NCBI GenBank assembly: GCA_037576215.1
Contig: JBANDB010000011.1
Location: forward strand, 2,170,001 to 2,234,000
Source of the DNA: Armillaria gallica
Taxonomy: Eukaryota > Basidiomycota > Agaricomycetes > Agaricales > Physalacriaceae
Reading direction: 5' to 3'
DNA length: 64,000 nucleotides
Part shown: piece after piece, positions 1 through 12,132 of the stretch
Layout: every line of letters begins with the position of its first letter
How positions within the stretch are numbered: the stretch's first letter is position 1
Notes under the pieces: generated by a model
What the model was told of the DNA's origin: nothing
Seen by the model: only the letters and a program-made list of their open reading frames with translations
Database searches by the model: none
Translations under genes and position numbers: made by a program

Positions 1-481
1 TGTCAGATGTGGAGCACATGCTTAGCAGGTGGGACTTACACAGAACAAGATGGACTTCATCATCCAGCAGATATGGGCAGGGGTCCATGTGTTTTTGTTA
101 TGTTGAATGGGGTCTGCAAGAATGGAGTCATATAAGAACCAGGCATGAGCTTCAGTCCAGTTGGATGGCACCCCCTGGCCACAATGAAATGTGAAGTGAG
201 TGAAATTTGATGGGGTGAACATGTGAGAAGAGGATGAGTGAGAAAGCTGAGAGGTGCAGATATACAGCCTATGCCACTGAAAATTTATACAGGCATGCCT
301 GCACTATCCCTTTGCAGGCAGTACTTGAAAAATTTCTATGCTTCCATCATAAAATTTCCTTGAAATGTTCTGGAAACATGCCTCCATCATCATCTGCTAC
401 TTCCTTGCTGACCAGAATTGACTCTTTGCTTCTTGCAATAATATGCCATACCAATTTTCCATTCTGCAAGTTGAAATACAC
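1..481 (-). pseudogene. Downstream part of an old minus-strand frame cut by the outer retrotransposon
   Basis: Reading the minus strand leftward from the target duplication at 477-481, a protein-like frame runs for about 45 codons (it includes YFNLQNGKLVWHI and, further on, FPEHFKEI) before stops appear. Removing the outer element and one TACAC copy joins this frame to sequence right of 18233, where an acceptor-like TTTTAG lies just upstream. I infer that an exon was interrupted. I do not recognise the protein; an older transposon gene is possible. Bases 1-330 are more decayed, with only short open stretches. Confidence 0.35.
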
Positions 482-877
482 TGTTATGGACGGACTCAGG
501 AATAACAAACAAGGCATCCAATGAGCACTGCCTCTCACTTTGGGCAGGACAATGGAACCGTGGAGTTTGCTACAGTGAGGCAGTATAATGCTTAGACTCA
601 CAGTGTGCAGATAGAGTGAAGTCCATGTGATTGAAACTTAGCTCAAAGCTAGGGTACATGGCTGAGAGCTACACTACTTATATACAGTTTGTGTCATGCT
701 ATTAATATACATGTTCATCTGTCAAACAGGTGTCAGGAGGTATGGAAGCCCATTGGTTACCATGTATCCTGGTGGAAATGTTGGAGTCGTACGATTTGGC
801 ACTGGTCTGCCAAGGTGCCGAGATGCCGAGGTGCTGAGATAAGATAAGATAAGGGAAAATGTCGAAAAATTGTAACA
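482..877 (-). repeat. 3' LTR of the outer element
   Basis: 396 bp, aligning end to end without gaps with 17833-18228. By eye I count about 33 differences, nearly all transitions. A TATATAAG promoter motif on the minus strand lies near 677-684, about 30 nt before the motif AGCTTTGAGCTAAG (around 637-651), which is the inferred 5' end of the transcript. Confidence 0.93.
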
Positions 878-890
878 TTACCCCCTCATT
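878..890 (-). other. Polypurine tract of the outer element
   Basis: On the minus strand AATGAGGGGGTAA directly abuts the 3' LTR, the expected primer for plus-strand DNA synthesis. The nested element has the matching tract ending GGGGGTAA before its own 3' LTR. Confidence 0.75.
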
Positions 891-904
891 AAGGCAGGCA
901 TCCT

Positions 905-3404
905 GACTGCCACTAGGATCTTGTTGCTATGCTGTGCCTCATATTCTTCGATTACTTCTTGTGCATGTTCCATGTCTTCCTCGTGCACCCATGAATTGTG
1001 TTCCCACATCCATCCCTTCCATTTGACAAAGTAGTCTATGACTGTTCAGGACTTCTGTCCTTGTCGTCCACAAACTTGTCGTGGGTGAGAGTCGAGGACT
1101 TCTTCGTCTTTGATGAGGTTGGGGGGCAGTGGTGGTGGTAGTTCCTGATTTGGGAATGTGGGCAGCATGTAGGGCATTAGAAGTTTTTCATTGAATCGCA
1201 GGTGGATTTTCCAGTGCAGCAGTAGTTTGAGTTTGAATGCACTGGCACCTGCTTTTTTGAGGATCAGGAAGGGGCCCACTCGTTTGTCGTCAAGTTTCTT
1301 CTTGGGTCACGGTAGGTGGAGGTTGGTCGAGTCTAGCCAGACTTGATCCCTAACACAATAGTCATGCACCGTTTGTTTCCCTTTGTCATATTGTTTCTTC
1401 ATTTTTGCAGTAGCTTCTTCTAGTGTGGCTTTCGTTTCCTTATGGATGAAGGTCATCTTTTTTACAAAGTCTGTGGCGGTTGGGTTCTCGAATGGGGTTG
1501 GTCAATGGGAGTTGGGTAGGGTCTGCGGGTTTTGTCTGTATAGCACCATGAAGAGGCTTTTACCTATCATGCTGTGTACTCTATTATTATAAGTGAACTC
1601 GGCAAGTAATAGCCAGTCACTCCAATCCGTCTGTTGATGATTGACAAAGATTCGAAGGTATTTCTCGACCTCTTGATTGACTCGTTCCATCTGTCTGTCA
1701 GTTTGCAGGTGACATGCAGTGGAGGCGTTTGGTATAATGTTCAGCATGCAGTAAAGTTCCTTTATGAACTTGGAGACGAATTGTGGGCATCGGTCAGAGA
1801 TTACGACCTGGAGCATTCCATGGCGGGTGTATACATGATCTTGGAGGATTCAGGCCCATCCTTCAGCTGATAGTTTGGTGTTACAGGCTACTGGGATTAT
1901 GGCTTTCGAAAACTTGTCAATGATCATTAGAATGGCATTGTGTCTGTTGGAATCTGACAGTCCTGTGACCATATCAACTGAGATATGGGTCCATGGGCCT
2001 TCTGGTATAGTGTTTGGGTGAAGTGGCATGGCTTTGGCCTGGGTGCTCGATTTTGTCCTTTGGCATGTTTCACAACCCCTAACATATGCTTCTATGTCCT
2101 TTTTCATCTTTGGCCACCAATATTTGCAGAGAACGAGCTCCTTAGTCTTTTCGATGCCTGGGTGTCTGGCAATAATGTGGTCGTGGAATTGAGAGATGAT
2201 TTCCCCTCATAGAGCCTTGTTGCAGGGTATATAAACTCGGCTGTCGTAGTAGAGGATTCCTCCCTTTCAGGAAATCCCTCATTCATGGTGCAAGGAGGTG
2301 GCAATTCCATCATCCCATAGTTCTTCACTTCGGGTGACTTCTTCAATTTGTCAGTGGACATCTGCAGTGGTGGACATGATCATGGCCCGGAAGTGTAGGG
2401 GATTTAGGATGACAATGTTGTCGTTGTCCTTTGCTCTTTGGTCATGATCAGCTTGTCGTGAGAGGAGGTCAGCTTTCACATTCTGGGTACCGGGCTTGTG
2501 GTGGAGCGTGAAGTGGAACTCCACGAGCTCAGTGACCCAATGGGCCTGTCATCTGTTTAGCTTTTGTGGGAGTCGGAAATATTGGAGGTTCTGGTGGTCC
2601 GTCCAAATCTCTACGTCTTTGGTGGCCCCCATTAGGTAGTGTCGCCACTCCGAGAGTGCTAGCATGATGGCTAGCAACTCTTTGTCATAGATTTCATAAT
2701 TCTGTTCCATGGCACTGAGTGACTTGGACATGAAGGCCACCGGTCGCCAAGTTCCATTCTGCTGTTGGCTGAGTACTGCTCCGACCGCTCCTTCACTGGC
2801 ATCAGCTTCTACTCAGAAGGGGTCATTGTCATTCAGGATAGCGAGGACAGGGTCCATACAAATGGAGTCCTGACTAATGATGACTCCAAGGTATTCCGTT
2901 TTGAGGACTTCAAATTCGCACTTTTCCACCTTGAGGAACAATTTGTTCTCCCTAAGGTGTTGAAGCATGCGTTTCACAATTTGTCGATGCTCATTCAGGT
3001 CCTTTGAGAAGATAAGGATGTCGTCGAGGTAGATGGTGACCTTCCCTTCTCCGATCAGGTCATGGAAGATGTTGTTCATCATCCATTGAAAGGTTGCAGG
3101 TGAATTTGTGAGTCCAAAGAACATGACCATGGGCTCATAGAGTCCTCGGTTGGTACAGAAAGCAGCTTTTTCCTTGTCTCCTTCCTAGATTCAGACATTG
3201 TTATATCCCCACCAAACGTCGAGTTTGGTGAAATACTTGGCTCCTCGAAGTTTGTCGATCAACTCGGAGATGAGAGGTAGAGGGTAACGGTTTTTGATGG
3301 TCATCTCATTCAACTTCTGGTAATCTTGTACCGGTCGGAGAGTGCCGTCCTTTTTCTTGACAAAGAAGAAGGGGGAGGCGAATGGGGATTTGGATGGTTG
3401 GATT
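905..3404 (-). pseudogene. Outer element pol, downstream half: RT, RNase H, integrase, chromodomain
   Basis: Minus-strand pieces in order: reverse transcriptase around 2813-3404 with the catalytic motif YLDD intact near 3020-3040; RNase H around 2549-2790 (YEIYDKELLAI, IWTDHQNLQYF); integrase zinc finger and core around 1502-2107 (CETCQRTK, HISVDMVTG, ISDR); a linker similar to the nested copy at 1046-1279; and a C-terminal chromodomain around 905-1060 (DYFVKWKG, NSWVHEEDM). Stops and frame changes separate the pieces. Residue by residue it is a clear relative of the nested element's pol but in a distinct lineage. The coding frame is dead, although the RT active site has survived. Confidence 0.88.
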
Positions 3405-3409
3405 CAACC
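3405..3409. repeat. Target site duplication of the inner element, left copy
   Basis: CAACC immediately before the TG of the inner 5' LTR is repeated as CAACC at 12629-12633 immediately after the CA of the 3' LTR. Removing the element and one copy restores the outer element's RT frame just upstream of [14 protein letters not shown]. Confidence 0.95.
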
Positions 3410-3892
3410 TGTTACAATTTATTCATTTTCTTTACATCTTATCTTATCCTCGACAGATAAGATAAGATGCTTACTCACCACTTTCGTTAGACCCGCGACT
3501 CCCGGGGAGTCTTCATAAATCTTCACATCGCTAACACGTCACACTCAGTCAACGTGTACGCGACACGTACTCAACACGACTTAACACGTCTTGAGCACGC
3601 CTTATTCTCGGCTATCATGTATCTGGCTTATTCACTTTCTAACACGGTAGCCTCATCTTAGTACCCTTTATGGACCCTGCCTTTAGTATATAAGTAGCTT
3701 ACTCAAAGCCTGTATTTCCCTAGCTTTGAGCTAAAGTTTATTCATACCGACACACTCCTTAAACTGCTTCCCTCTCGCTAAGAGCTCCTAAAGTGAGTCT
3801 TGGGCATCAATCATACACAAGGGCTGGACGGTGACTGTACGAACGCGATACAGCCGATCTATTCACCTTTTGGTTGGAGTTCGGGTCTTACA
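3410..3892 (+). repeat. 5' LTR of the inner element
   Basis: 483 bp, TGTTACAATT to GTCTTACA. Compared with 12146-12628 I see three transitions: near +7 (A versus G), near +31 (T versus C), and in the GGGCTGGACGG segment near the end (G versus A). It contains the TATA element and the inferred RNA start. Confidence 0.95.
3687..3734 (+). promoter_or_regulatory. LTR promoter: TATA element and inferred RNA 5' end
   Basis: TATATAAG at 3687-3694 is followed about 30 nt later by TAGCTTTGAGCTAA at 3721-3734. The spacing puts the transcript start at about 3720. That 14-mer is exactly complementary to the primer site after the LTR. The same pair recurs in the 3' LTR, shifted by 8736 bases. Confidence 0.7.
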
Positions 3893-3893
3893 A

Positions 3894-3907
3894 TTAGCTC
3901 AAAGCTA
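3894..3907 (+). other. Primer binding site of the self-priming type
   Basis: TTAGCTCAAAGCTA starts two bases after the LTR and is the perfect reverse complement of LTR bases 3721-3734. Most retrotransposons place a tRNA complement here. In the Tf1/sushi group the transcript's own 5' end folds back as the primer, and this sequence fits that scheme. A tRNA primer has not been excluded by a tRNA search. Confidence 0.75.
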
Positions 3908-3936
3908 ACCAGATATCTCTTGCCAGAACGCTACCT

Positions 3937-6412
3937 ATGGAAAACGACGACGCTCGAATTATAGCAATCACACTAGGAATACCAAGCGCCACCCTCGTCT
4001 CCATCACCCTCATTCTTGCAGTCAGGTTCCGCTATAGAATGAGACAACTACAGCTCCGACGACAGGAAGAGGTGCACCGAACCAACCCGTCAATCATTAC
4101 AGATAATAGCAATGGCATCCCACTCGAGCAGCAGCCACCCCGACTCTTCACACCCATACCATGGTGACCGATCCCAATCAACCAGTTCGCTAGGACAGGA
4201 ATCGACGAGGAGGAGACGGACACTTCTGAGCAGGCTCCTCCCGTCATCCTGGAGAGAGAGACTCCTACCCCTCCCGGAAGGTCCCCGGCCAATATTGACA
4301 TCACCACCGAGCATCCCGCCTCCTATTATGCCGTGTTTGTCCCTCGAACTCCCCCGCCCAACTCGGACTCCCGAATCGCCACCGGTAGGAGGAGACGTAA
4401 CGTGGGCTGCGACAATCGACCCGACATCCCAACCGATAACACCTCAAGGGTTGGCAGGGATTCAACTCCACCACCCACAACCGGTATTACTCCCAAGGAG
4501 TTCTGGGATAACTTCGACGTCCCCTACAGCGCCTTCTTCCCGGCACGCGACACCCCTTCACCCGAGCGTCGTGTACCCCAAGGAAGTTTCGGGAGGACCC
4601 TTACTATGTGGGACATCCCCGCACAGCCCTGCGAGTCGACACTCGAGCCTGTACGAGTCGAGGAACCAGTCGCCGGCCCCTCTAACCCCGCACCACCAAG
4701 GCGAAGCGGTTGGCGAGCACAGCTGAGAAGATCCCCGTACCGACCCCCTCGAGCAAGTGCTTGGGAGCGACTCACCAACTGACTCCGAGAACAGCTGCAG
4801 CAGGAGGTCGAGCTTAGTGAGTCGACCACCGTCGTCAATCCACAACCGAACTGTCCCTCTACCCCATTCCGACTCCGGATCAATGGGATCGCCGAGTTGG
4901 CCTCCGAGCAGACGCGCAATAACAGCCCCTACTACCCCAGTGATGACAACGCTGATTGATGCGATCAACTTCTATAATGAAACAGACGATGACCCCACAG
5001 TCCCTACTCCCGCTATATTAAGGCAAGCAACCTTTTTTAACCTGTACAATTATTTCGCCTTCAAGTTACCCTTTTTCCGGGTATGGGGAGAGTCCCTAGC
5101 TGGGAATGATTATTTTATGAAAAGAAACAGAGGTCTCCCAGCAGACGAAATCCTCCAGTACGAGGCGGAGCGAAATGCTCGCGCCTTGTGGAATTCCGTG
5201 CACCCAGACGCCATGATAGAAGAATGGCCTGAGTACAAAGAGGCCGCATTGGAAATCGAGGTCCAGGAACCCATGCCAGATGAGCCCCCAGTAGCACCTC
5301 CCCAAGTTACTAACACCTTCGCCTATGCGACAAGAATGGCAGCACCAGGAACATACACACCTGGGTACCTACCATTTGCCAGGGCTAACGGAGCTGGTGG
5401 AGGCGGTGGAGGCGGCGGGCAGCCAGCACCACCACCTCCCGCACCACCAGTACGGGTAATGCTTCTACGATTCCCAGAGCCACCAGCAATGCCAGACCCA
5501 CCCATACCTTGGGAATTGCAAGCTGGAGCGACAGCCCCCTATGACGACTTCAAGCCAAAAATCTTGAAAGAAGTCGACGATTTCTTCGGGGACTCAGACG
5601 ACATCGCTCGCTTCTTCCTGAAGTGTGAGTTGCACTTCGACGTCTTTAACCGGCATTTCTGCCAACACCCGCACAAGGTTGTCTTCTGTGTTTCCAGACT
5701 CACAGGAGATGCCAAAAGGTGGTGGCAGTTGTGCGCCAAGGTCATAGGAAAGACACCGGATGGCAAACAACAGTACCCAACCTATGAAGAGTTCCAAAAG
5801 GAGCTGAATGACAGGTTCTGGAAGGACGCCGACACACAGATCAAGTATGCGCACTGGGAAAGGCTAAAGCAGTCAGAACACAAGGACGGCAACAAGTTCT
5901 TCCAACTGTTTGAAGAACTGGCCTACCACGCCGGGGTACGCAATAATGACCAGGTAATGCTCCACCAGATCAAGAAGGCCGCCCGACAGTCGAGTAAAAA
6001 CACCATATACTCGTCAGACGGCGACATTCCAAACGATTACCCAGCGTGGAAAGCCCGCCTTCTCCGGATAGACCTCAATTGGCGCCTCAAACAGGCAGAA
6101 GGAACAACAGGACCGCCACGACCACAGTTTCAGAAAACGACTGCGCCCTTACAAGGCAGTCAAACAAGGGCCCTGGTGCCGACAACGACGATGGCCACAG
6201 GGACAACCTATGGAGGACGCGGACAACCGATGAATATCGGCAAGGCTACGGCAGACACGGTATGCTTTGGATGTGGCAAGAAAGGCCACTTCAAGCGAGA
6301 CTGCCCTACCATGTCCAAAACCCGAGCTGAGTCTTTGCAACGCGCAAATACTTACTGGGATATCAAGGAAGGCCTCTCAACGATTGAGGAGGTAAAAGAA
6401 ACCGCCGTCTAG
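3937..6412 (+). pseudogene. Inner element gag with hydrophobic N-terminal leader
   Basis: The first ATG after the primer site (3937) opens frame 1 with a 20-24 residue hydrophobic stretch (around residues 8-31, IIAITLGIPSATLV onward) followed by basic residues, as in a signal anchor. A proline/serine-rich region follows. Frame 1 is stopped by TGA at 4165, 4780 and 4951. Frame 2 is open from about 4757 to the TAG at 6410 and holds the capsid-like region and, near 6261-6305, the CCHC knuckle CFGCGKKGHFKRDC that binds RNA. The change of frame between about 4780 and 4960 is either a lesion or programmed; the outer copy could help to decide. The TGA codons fit CGA decay. Confidence 0.8.
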
Positions 6413-6444
6413 ATAACGATTCAATCTATTCGGCGACTCAGGAC

Positions 6445-9400
6445 TTGGTTTCGGCTGGTACGCCATTTTCACTCTGCTCATGTACTTATATATCGCCTGT
6501 AGTAACAACCGCACATTCGAATATACCCGCGACTTCGCAATCAGACCAGAAACCAAGCAAGAATCAACCTACGCCTAACGAAGCGATACCTCCACCTAAC
6601 GAAGCGAACCCCCTAGGAACGAACGCGGTAGTCACAGAGCTATCGGTTCGACGCCCGACAAGTAACCTATTGCAGGCGAAAGTCCAAGGCGATGAGTCAC
6701 CCACCATAGTGACACCCGTCATAATGGCGAAGCACCAGTCAAGGCCTTCCCTAGGGGAGTTTCAAGCCGCAGTGACGAATGTTCGACCGGATGGGACAGG
6801 AGAGCAGACAGCTACGTTCCCACGTAAACGTCCTCTACCTGAAATCGCAGCTCTACGGAGTCCCTGCCGCGCAGGGAGTTTCGAGGGAATAGCTACGGCG
6901 AAACCTCCTCTGGTAAAAGAGATTTGCGCACAGGCTGCAGAGTGTAAATCCCATGACGGGGCTCTGATGACAGCAACAGAGACCAGCTCCCACAACACTG
7001 GACAAGCTAAGGACGACCACAAAGGCGACTTAGGATCCTGGAAAGCTAAGGGCGATATAATCGACTTAGGATCTATGGATGAGGCCTTGAACAACAGAGA
7101 TCGCGATGCCAAGACTCCGAACGAAGACGCCGAGGGAGGGATCTATTTGCCCTCAGCCCTGAAGACGACGAGGGACGTAGCAAGGGACTATTTGCCCTCC
7201 GTCCTGAAGAACCAAGAGGACGAACCGGAGTCGGGTAAGTGCCCCCGATCAGTTGCCAACGCCTATTGAGACGCAGGGCGACCCGACGATGGGGGAACGC
7301 TGAATGAAACGAGGGTCCCGGTCATCACAGAGACGGGCCCGAAGGAACAAGGCGAAGGCGACCACTCGTCAACGGTGAGAAGCGCAGGCAATCGTCGACC
7401 AGTGGTGACAGCCCCGCCTGCCGACTCTTCATGAGACGGCACCTTCAAGGAAAGTGCCTCCCGTTCCATGACCGACCAGAAAGCCGCAGGCTCGGAAGCT
7501 GCTGGCGCCCAGGCAGTGCAAAGGGGGCATCAGGTAGCTTTTATTGAAGTACCTGACGACGAGGACATTACCAGTTTCATGATGAACAAGAACACTAATT
7601 TAACCCCTTTAGACTTAGAAAATGTGGTGACCTCACCAATGGTAGTCGCGCCCGTATGGGGCGACGCGAAGGTTGAAGAGGCCCCGCAACTGTCCCGAAC
7701 CTATACAAAGGGACAGACCTATAGAGAGTGGCTCAAACCATTCGGAGCAGAGTGGACTTTACGTGGCGTAGTATAAGCGCGGACGGAGTCAGAGGCAAAA
7801 GCAATCCTCAAGAACTGGATTCACAAGACACGCACGGAAGAGGTCGTTAACTCAATGGTCGAAGCAATGAGGGGGATGAAGCGAATCGATGCACTCTGGT
7901 GGCTTCACGAACTACAGGAGCCAAAGCGACTTATCAGCGCGTTAAGCGGTAAAGGGAAAGACCTGGTGATGCCCGTCATGCTCGGGGCTCCAGGAACAAT
8001 TCCCAATACCTCTACAACCGCGTTGGTAGACAGCGGATGCACCAGTAGTGCCATCAATCAAAGATTCGTCGAACAACACCACATACCGACCCGACCAACC
8101 GCCGCCCCAATCCCAGTCTATAATGCCGACGGAACCAAGAACTCAGGAGGATCAATTACCGAATATGCCGAGATCGAGCTAAAAATCGGGGATCATTCTG
8201 AGCGAATAGATCTAGCCGTAACAGATCTCGGTGATAAGGAAATCTTCCTCGGTCACGATTGGTTAGCCCGGCATAATCCGATCATTAATTGGAAAACAGG
8301 GGGATTAACATTTGCACGGTGTGAGTGCAAGAAGAACCCATTCACACTACCCAATGCCGATCCTGATGACAAGTGGGACGAGGAGCTGGAAGAAGGGGAC
8401 ACCATCCTCGCAATAGATTTCACGCGGGCTATACTCATACGCACACATCACGCCAATGACTTAGCCGCCGCAGCCAATGCAGAAAGAGAAACCAAGATGT
8501 TCGAAGAAATGGTCCCAGAATGGTGTCGAGATTTCAACGATCTGTTCAACAAAAACAGTTTCGACGAACTCCCCGAACCAAAGACATGGGACCATGCCAT
8601 CGAACTCACTCCAAATGCAAGCGCCAATCTAGATTGCAAGGTCTACCCTTTGAACAGGAACGAGCAAGCGGAACTTGATAAGTTCTTAGACGAGAACCTC
8701 TCGAGTGGACGAATACGACCATCCAAGTCACCCATGGCTTCGCCATTCTTCTTCGTCAAAAAGAAGGATGGCAAGCTGCGACCGGTCCAGGATTATAGGA
8801 AGCTCAATGAGATGACGATTAAAAACCATTATCCGCTCCCCCTAATCTCAGAATTAATGGACAAGTTACGGGGTGCCAAGTATTTTTCCAAGCTCGACGT
8901 CCGATGGGGATACAACAATGTGCACATCAAGAGCGGCGACGAATGGAAGGCGGCATTTAGAACTAATCGTGGGTTATTCGAACCCACGGTCATGTTCTTT
9001 GGGCTCACCAATTCGCCTGCCACCTTCCAATGGATGATGAATGATATTTTCAAAAATCTCATTGCATCAAGCACCATCACTGTTTACCTCAATGACATCC
9101 TTATCATGTCCAAGACCAAGGAGGAACATCGATGCATTACGCGCGAGGTCCTCAAACTCCTCCGTGCAAACAAGCTATTCCTCAAAGCGGAAAAATGCGA
9201 GTTCGAAACCTTGGAAACAGAGTACCTTGGAGTCATCATCAGCGAAGGAAGCATCCGCATGGACCCAGTCAAGATCGCAGGAATCGCAGAATGGCCTGTC
9301 CCAGTCAAGAAAGTACAGCTGCAGTCATTCTTAGGCTTCACCAATTTCTACCGACGTTTCATCAAAGGGTACAGCAAAGTCGTCAAGCCAATGACCCAGC

Positions 9401-11586
9401 TAACTGGAAACAATCCATGGAAATGGGGAAGAGTGCAGCAGGACACCTTTGAAGAATTAAAGAGGCTACTAGCGGAGGAGGTGGTACTAGCCATACCGAC
9501 GGAAGAAGGAAAATTCCGCGTGGAGGCGGATGCAAGTGAGGGAGCGATAGGTGCGGTATTGACGCAGGAGCAGGATGGAAAATGGCGCCCGGTCGCATTT
9601 TTATCCAAATCCCTCACCACAACAGAACGAAATTACGAAATTTACGACAAGGAGCTGCTTGCGATAATGATTGCGCTCGATGAGTGGAGGCACTATCTGA
9701 TGGGCGCAGCCCAGGACTTCGAAATATGGACGGACCACCAAAACCTCCAGTATTTCCGGAAACCCCAGAAACTCAACCGGCAACAAGCACAGTGGGTTAC
9801 TGAGCTGGCCGAATATCATTTCACCCTACACCACAAATCAGGAACCGCAAACAAAAAAGCCGACTTACTCAGTCGCAGAGCAGACCACGAGCAAGGAAAG
9901 GAGGACAACGACAAGGTTATCATCCTCAAACCCGAGCACTTCCGGGCACTAGTCATGCCCACTATCGAGGAAACCCATTCCCAGATAAAGCAAGCCACGC
10001 TCGACCACCACCGATGGGACAAAAACATTGCGACTTCCCTTAACCACGACCGAGGACTGAACATGAATGACGGGTTAATCTATTATGATTCCCGCATTTA
10101 CGTTCCTTCTGACCACGCGTTATGAGGCCGAATAATCGCACAAGTTCACGACCACATCACGGCGGGACACCCCAGCATAGAGAAGACTAAAGAACTCGTC
10201 TTATGAGAATATTGGTGGCCCAGGATGAAAAAGGACATAGAGGACTATGTCCGCGGTTGCGAAATGTGCCAACGAACCAAATTGAGCACTCAAGCAAAAG
10301 CAGCGCCACTACATCCCAACACAATACCCTCCCGACCATGGACTCATATCTCCGTCGACATGGTAACTGGTTTACCAAAGAGCCAAGGCTTTGACGTGAT
10401 CCTAATGATCGTCGATCGCTTCTCTAAGGAAATCATACCAGTCGCATGCACTACGGAGATGTCATCGGAAGGGTGGGCCAAGATCCTACGAGACGAAGTT
10501 TACGCCAAACATGGAATGCCCCAGGTCGTTATCAGCGACCGAGGCACCATGTTTGTATCCAAGTTCATGAAAGACCTTTATGACTTGCTTCAGATCAAGG
10601 CAAACGTATCCACCGCCTACCATCCACAAACCGATGGACAAACTGAGCGAGTGAATCAAGAGGTTGAAAAATACCTCCGGATCTTCGTCAATCACCGTCA
10701 GAATGACTGGGTGGAATGGCTTTCCCTCGCAGCTTTCGCTCACAATAACCGCACCCACTCCGCAACGGGTAAAAGTCCCTTCGAGGTTACCCATGGCTAT
10801 ATCGTCGAGGTCCTCCCTGGTGCCGTATGACCCCAAGCCCCCTTCAGAACACCGGCATCGAAAACTTTTGTTTCAGATATGCAAAAAATCCACGCCGAGG
10901 CAAAGCAAGCACTCGAGAAAGCCGCCGACCAGATGAAAGCCCAATACGACAAAAAGAAAAGACCTGCAGTTGATTACTCGGTGGGAGACAAAGTGTGGCT
11001 CGATACAAGCAATCTGGCACTCCCACGTCCGAAGAAAAAACTCGCAGACAAAAAAACGGGCCCCTTCCCTATCATTGCCAAGATCGGAGCCTTGGCATAT
11101 AAATTAAAACTCCCCATAGGCTGGCGTATCCATCCAGTATTCAACGAATCACTCCTAACGCCCTACACACCACCCGCATTCCCTAACCAGGAACAGCCGC
11201 CTCCACCACCACCCGATCTTATTGACGGGGAGGAGCACTATGAAATCGAGCAAGTTCTCGAGCATAGAGACCGAAAGGTCCGAGGAAAGGCTGGCGAGCC
11301 CTGGCGCTGGACCACGGACTACTTCGTCAAATGGAAAGGATATGGACCAGAATCCAACAGCTGGGTAAAGGAAAACGACATGGATGCCGATGAACTGGTC
11401 GACAAGTACCTCGCAGAAAAAGTGAATCGCACCAAACAAGAGACAGGAGATTGGCAGTCCTATACGGACCCATTCACTGGTCAAAAAATTTGGTACAACC
11501 AAGCACTCGACTGGGATTGGTTTGGTGGCAACGACGACCCCTCGACAGGCTCGAAATCGCCGTACGAAGCAACAGAAATCCCATAA
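6445..11586 (+). pseudogene. Inner element pol: protease, RT, RNase H, integrase, chromodomain
   Basis: One frame runs from about 6445 to the TAA at 11584, interrupted by stops at 7267, 7432, 7774, 10123, 10204 and 10828. Five are TGA where CGA (Arg) fits the context; 7774 is TAA. Domains in order: a long low-similarity linker (6445-7460); retropepsin with VDSGCTSS near 8025-8050; reverse transcriptase (8720-9130), whose catalytic motif reads YLND instead of YLDD (AAT at 9091); RNase H (9515-9760; VEADAS, YDKELLAI, WTDHQ); integrase with zinc finger (10130-10280, CEMCQRTK) and core Asp/Asp/Glu (VDMVTG, ISDRG, TERVNQE); chromodomain (about 11239-11430; YFVKWKGYGPESNSWV). Chromodomains in this clade steer integration to heterochromatin. 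Enzymatically dead as read. Confidence 0.92.
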
Positions 11587-12132
11587 ACAAACAAGCAGTC
11601 GAGATGCGCCCTATAACGGGGGATAGCAACGGACCCTCACTCACGACCTTTCACGACCAGGATGCATCCATACTCACGACCTTTACGAATACTAACGCAC
11701 CACCACAAAAAAGTCTGCCTACCGCGCATATGGACCCCATTTTATCACTCTCATCGCTGTCATACGAAAAGTCCCCCACGCCTGGAAGGCGAACAGGGCC
11801 CCCAGGACAAGCTGCAGCGCGTATGACATTGCTCGTAAACCCTGGAGGTTTAACAAGACGGACGATGATGAAAATCAAAACGGAACGCTGATCCACTCGC
11901 AGATGCACATAATCAGGCCTGCTCAATGAGACATACGGGTCTAGTTTACCACTCGCATCACCATCATATGGAAAATCCTCTCCTCCTCTGGGCAAACAAG
12001 GCCTTTGGAGCAGGCTGCAGCCCATATGACATTTCTTCGAAAACTCTGCCCAAAAAGCATGAGATCTCTAGGGACGGCATGACGATGAAGTAGACAGAAC
12101 GCCGATGTACTGGCAGTTGGGACACCTGCCTT
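11587..12132 (+). other. 3' untranslated region of the inner element with a diverged internal duplication
   Basis: No frame is supported after the pol stop. Two blocks of about 95 nt resemble each other: about 11750-11848 and about 11955-12048. Each runs from a CATCACC/CGCTGTC-like start through a CTGG-rich middle to AGCTGCAG or GGCTGCAG followed by CATATGACAT or GTATGACAT. Their function is unknown; a packaging or RNA-structure role is only a guess. Confidence 0.5.

Noticed and set aside
4112..4726. 204-codon plus-strand frame overlapping the gag leader
   Set aside because: It is one of three overlapping frames in a Pro/Ser-rich region; the frame starting at 3937 follows the primer site and continues the hydrophobic leader, so this is a shadow.
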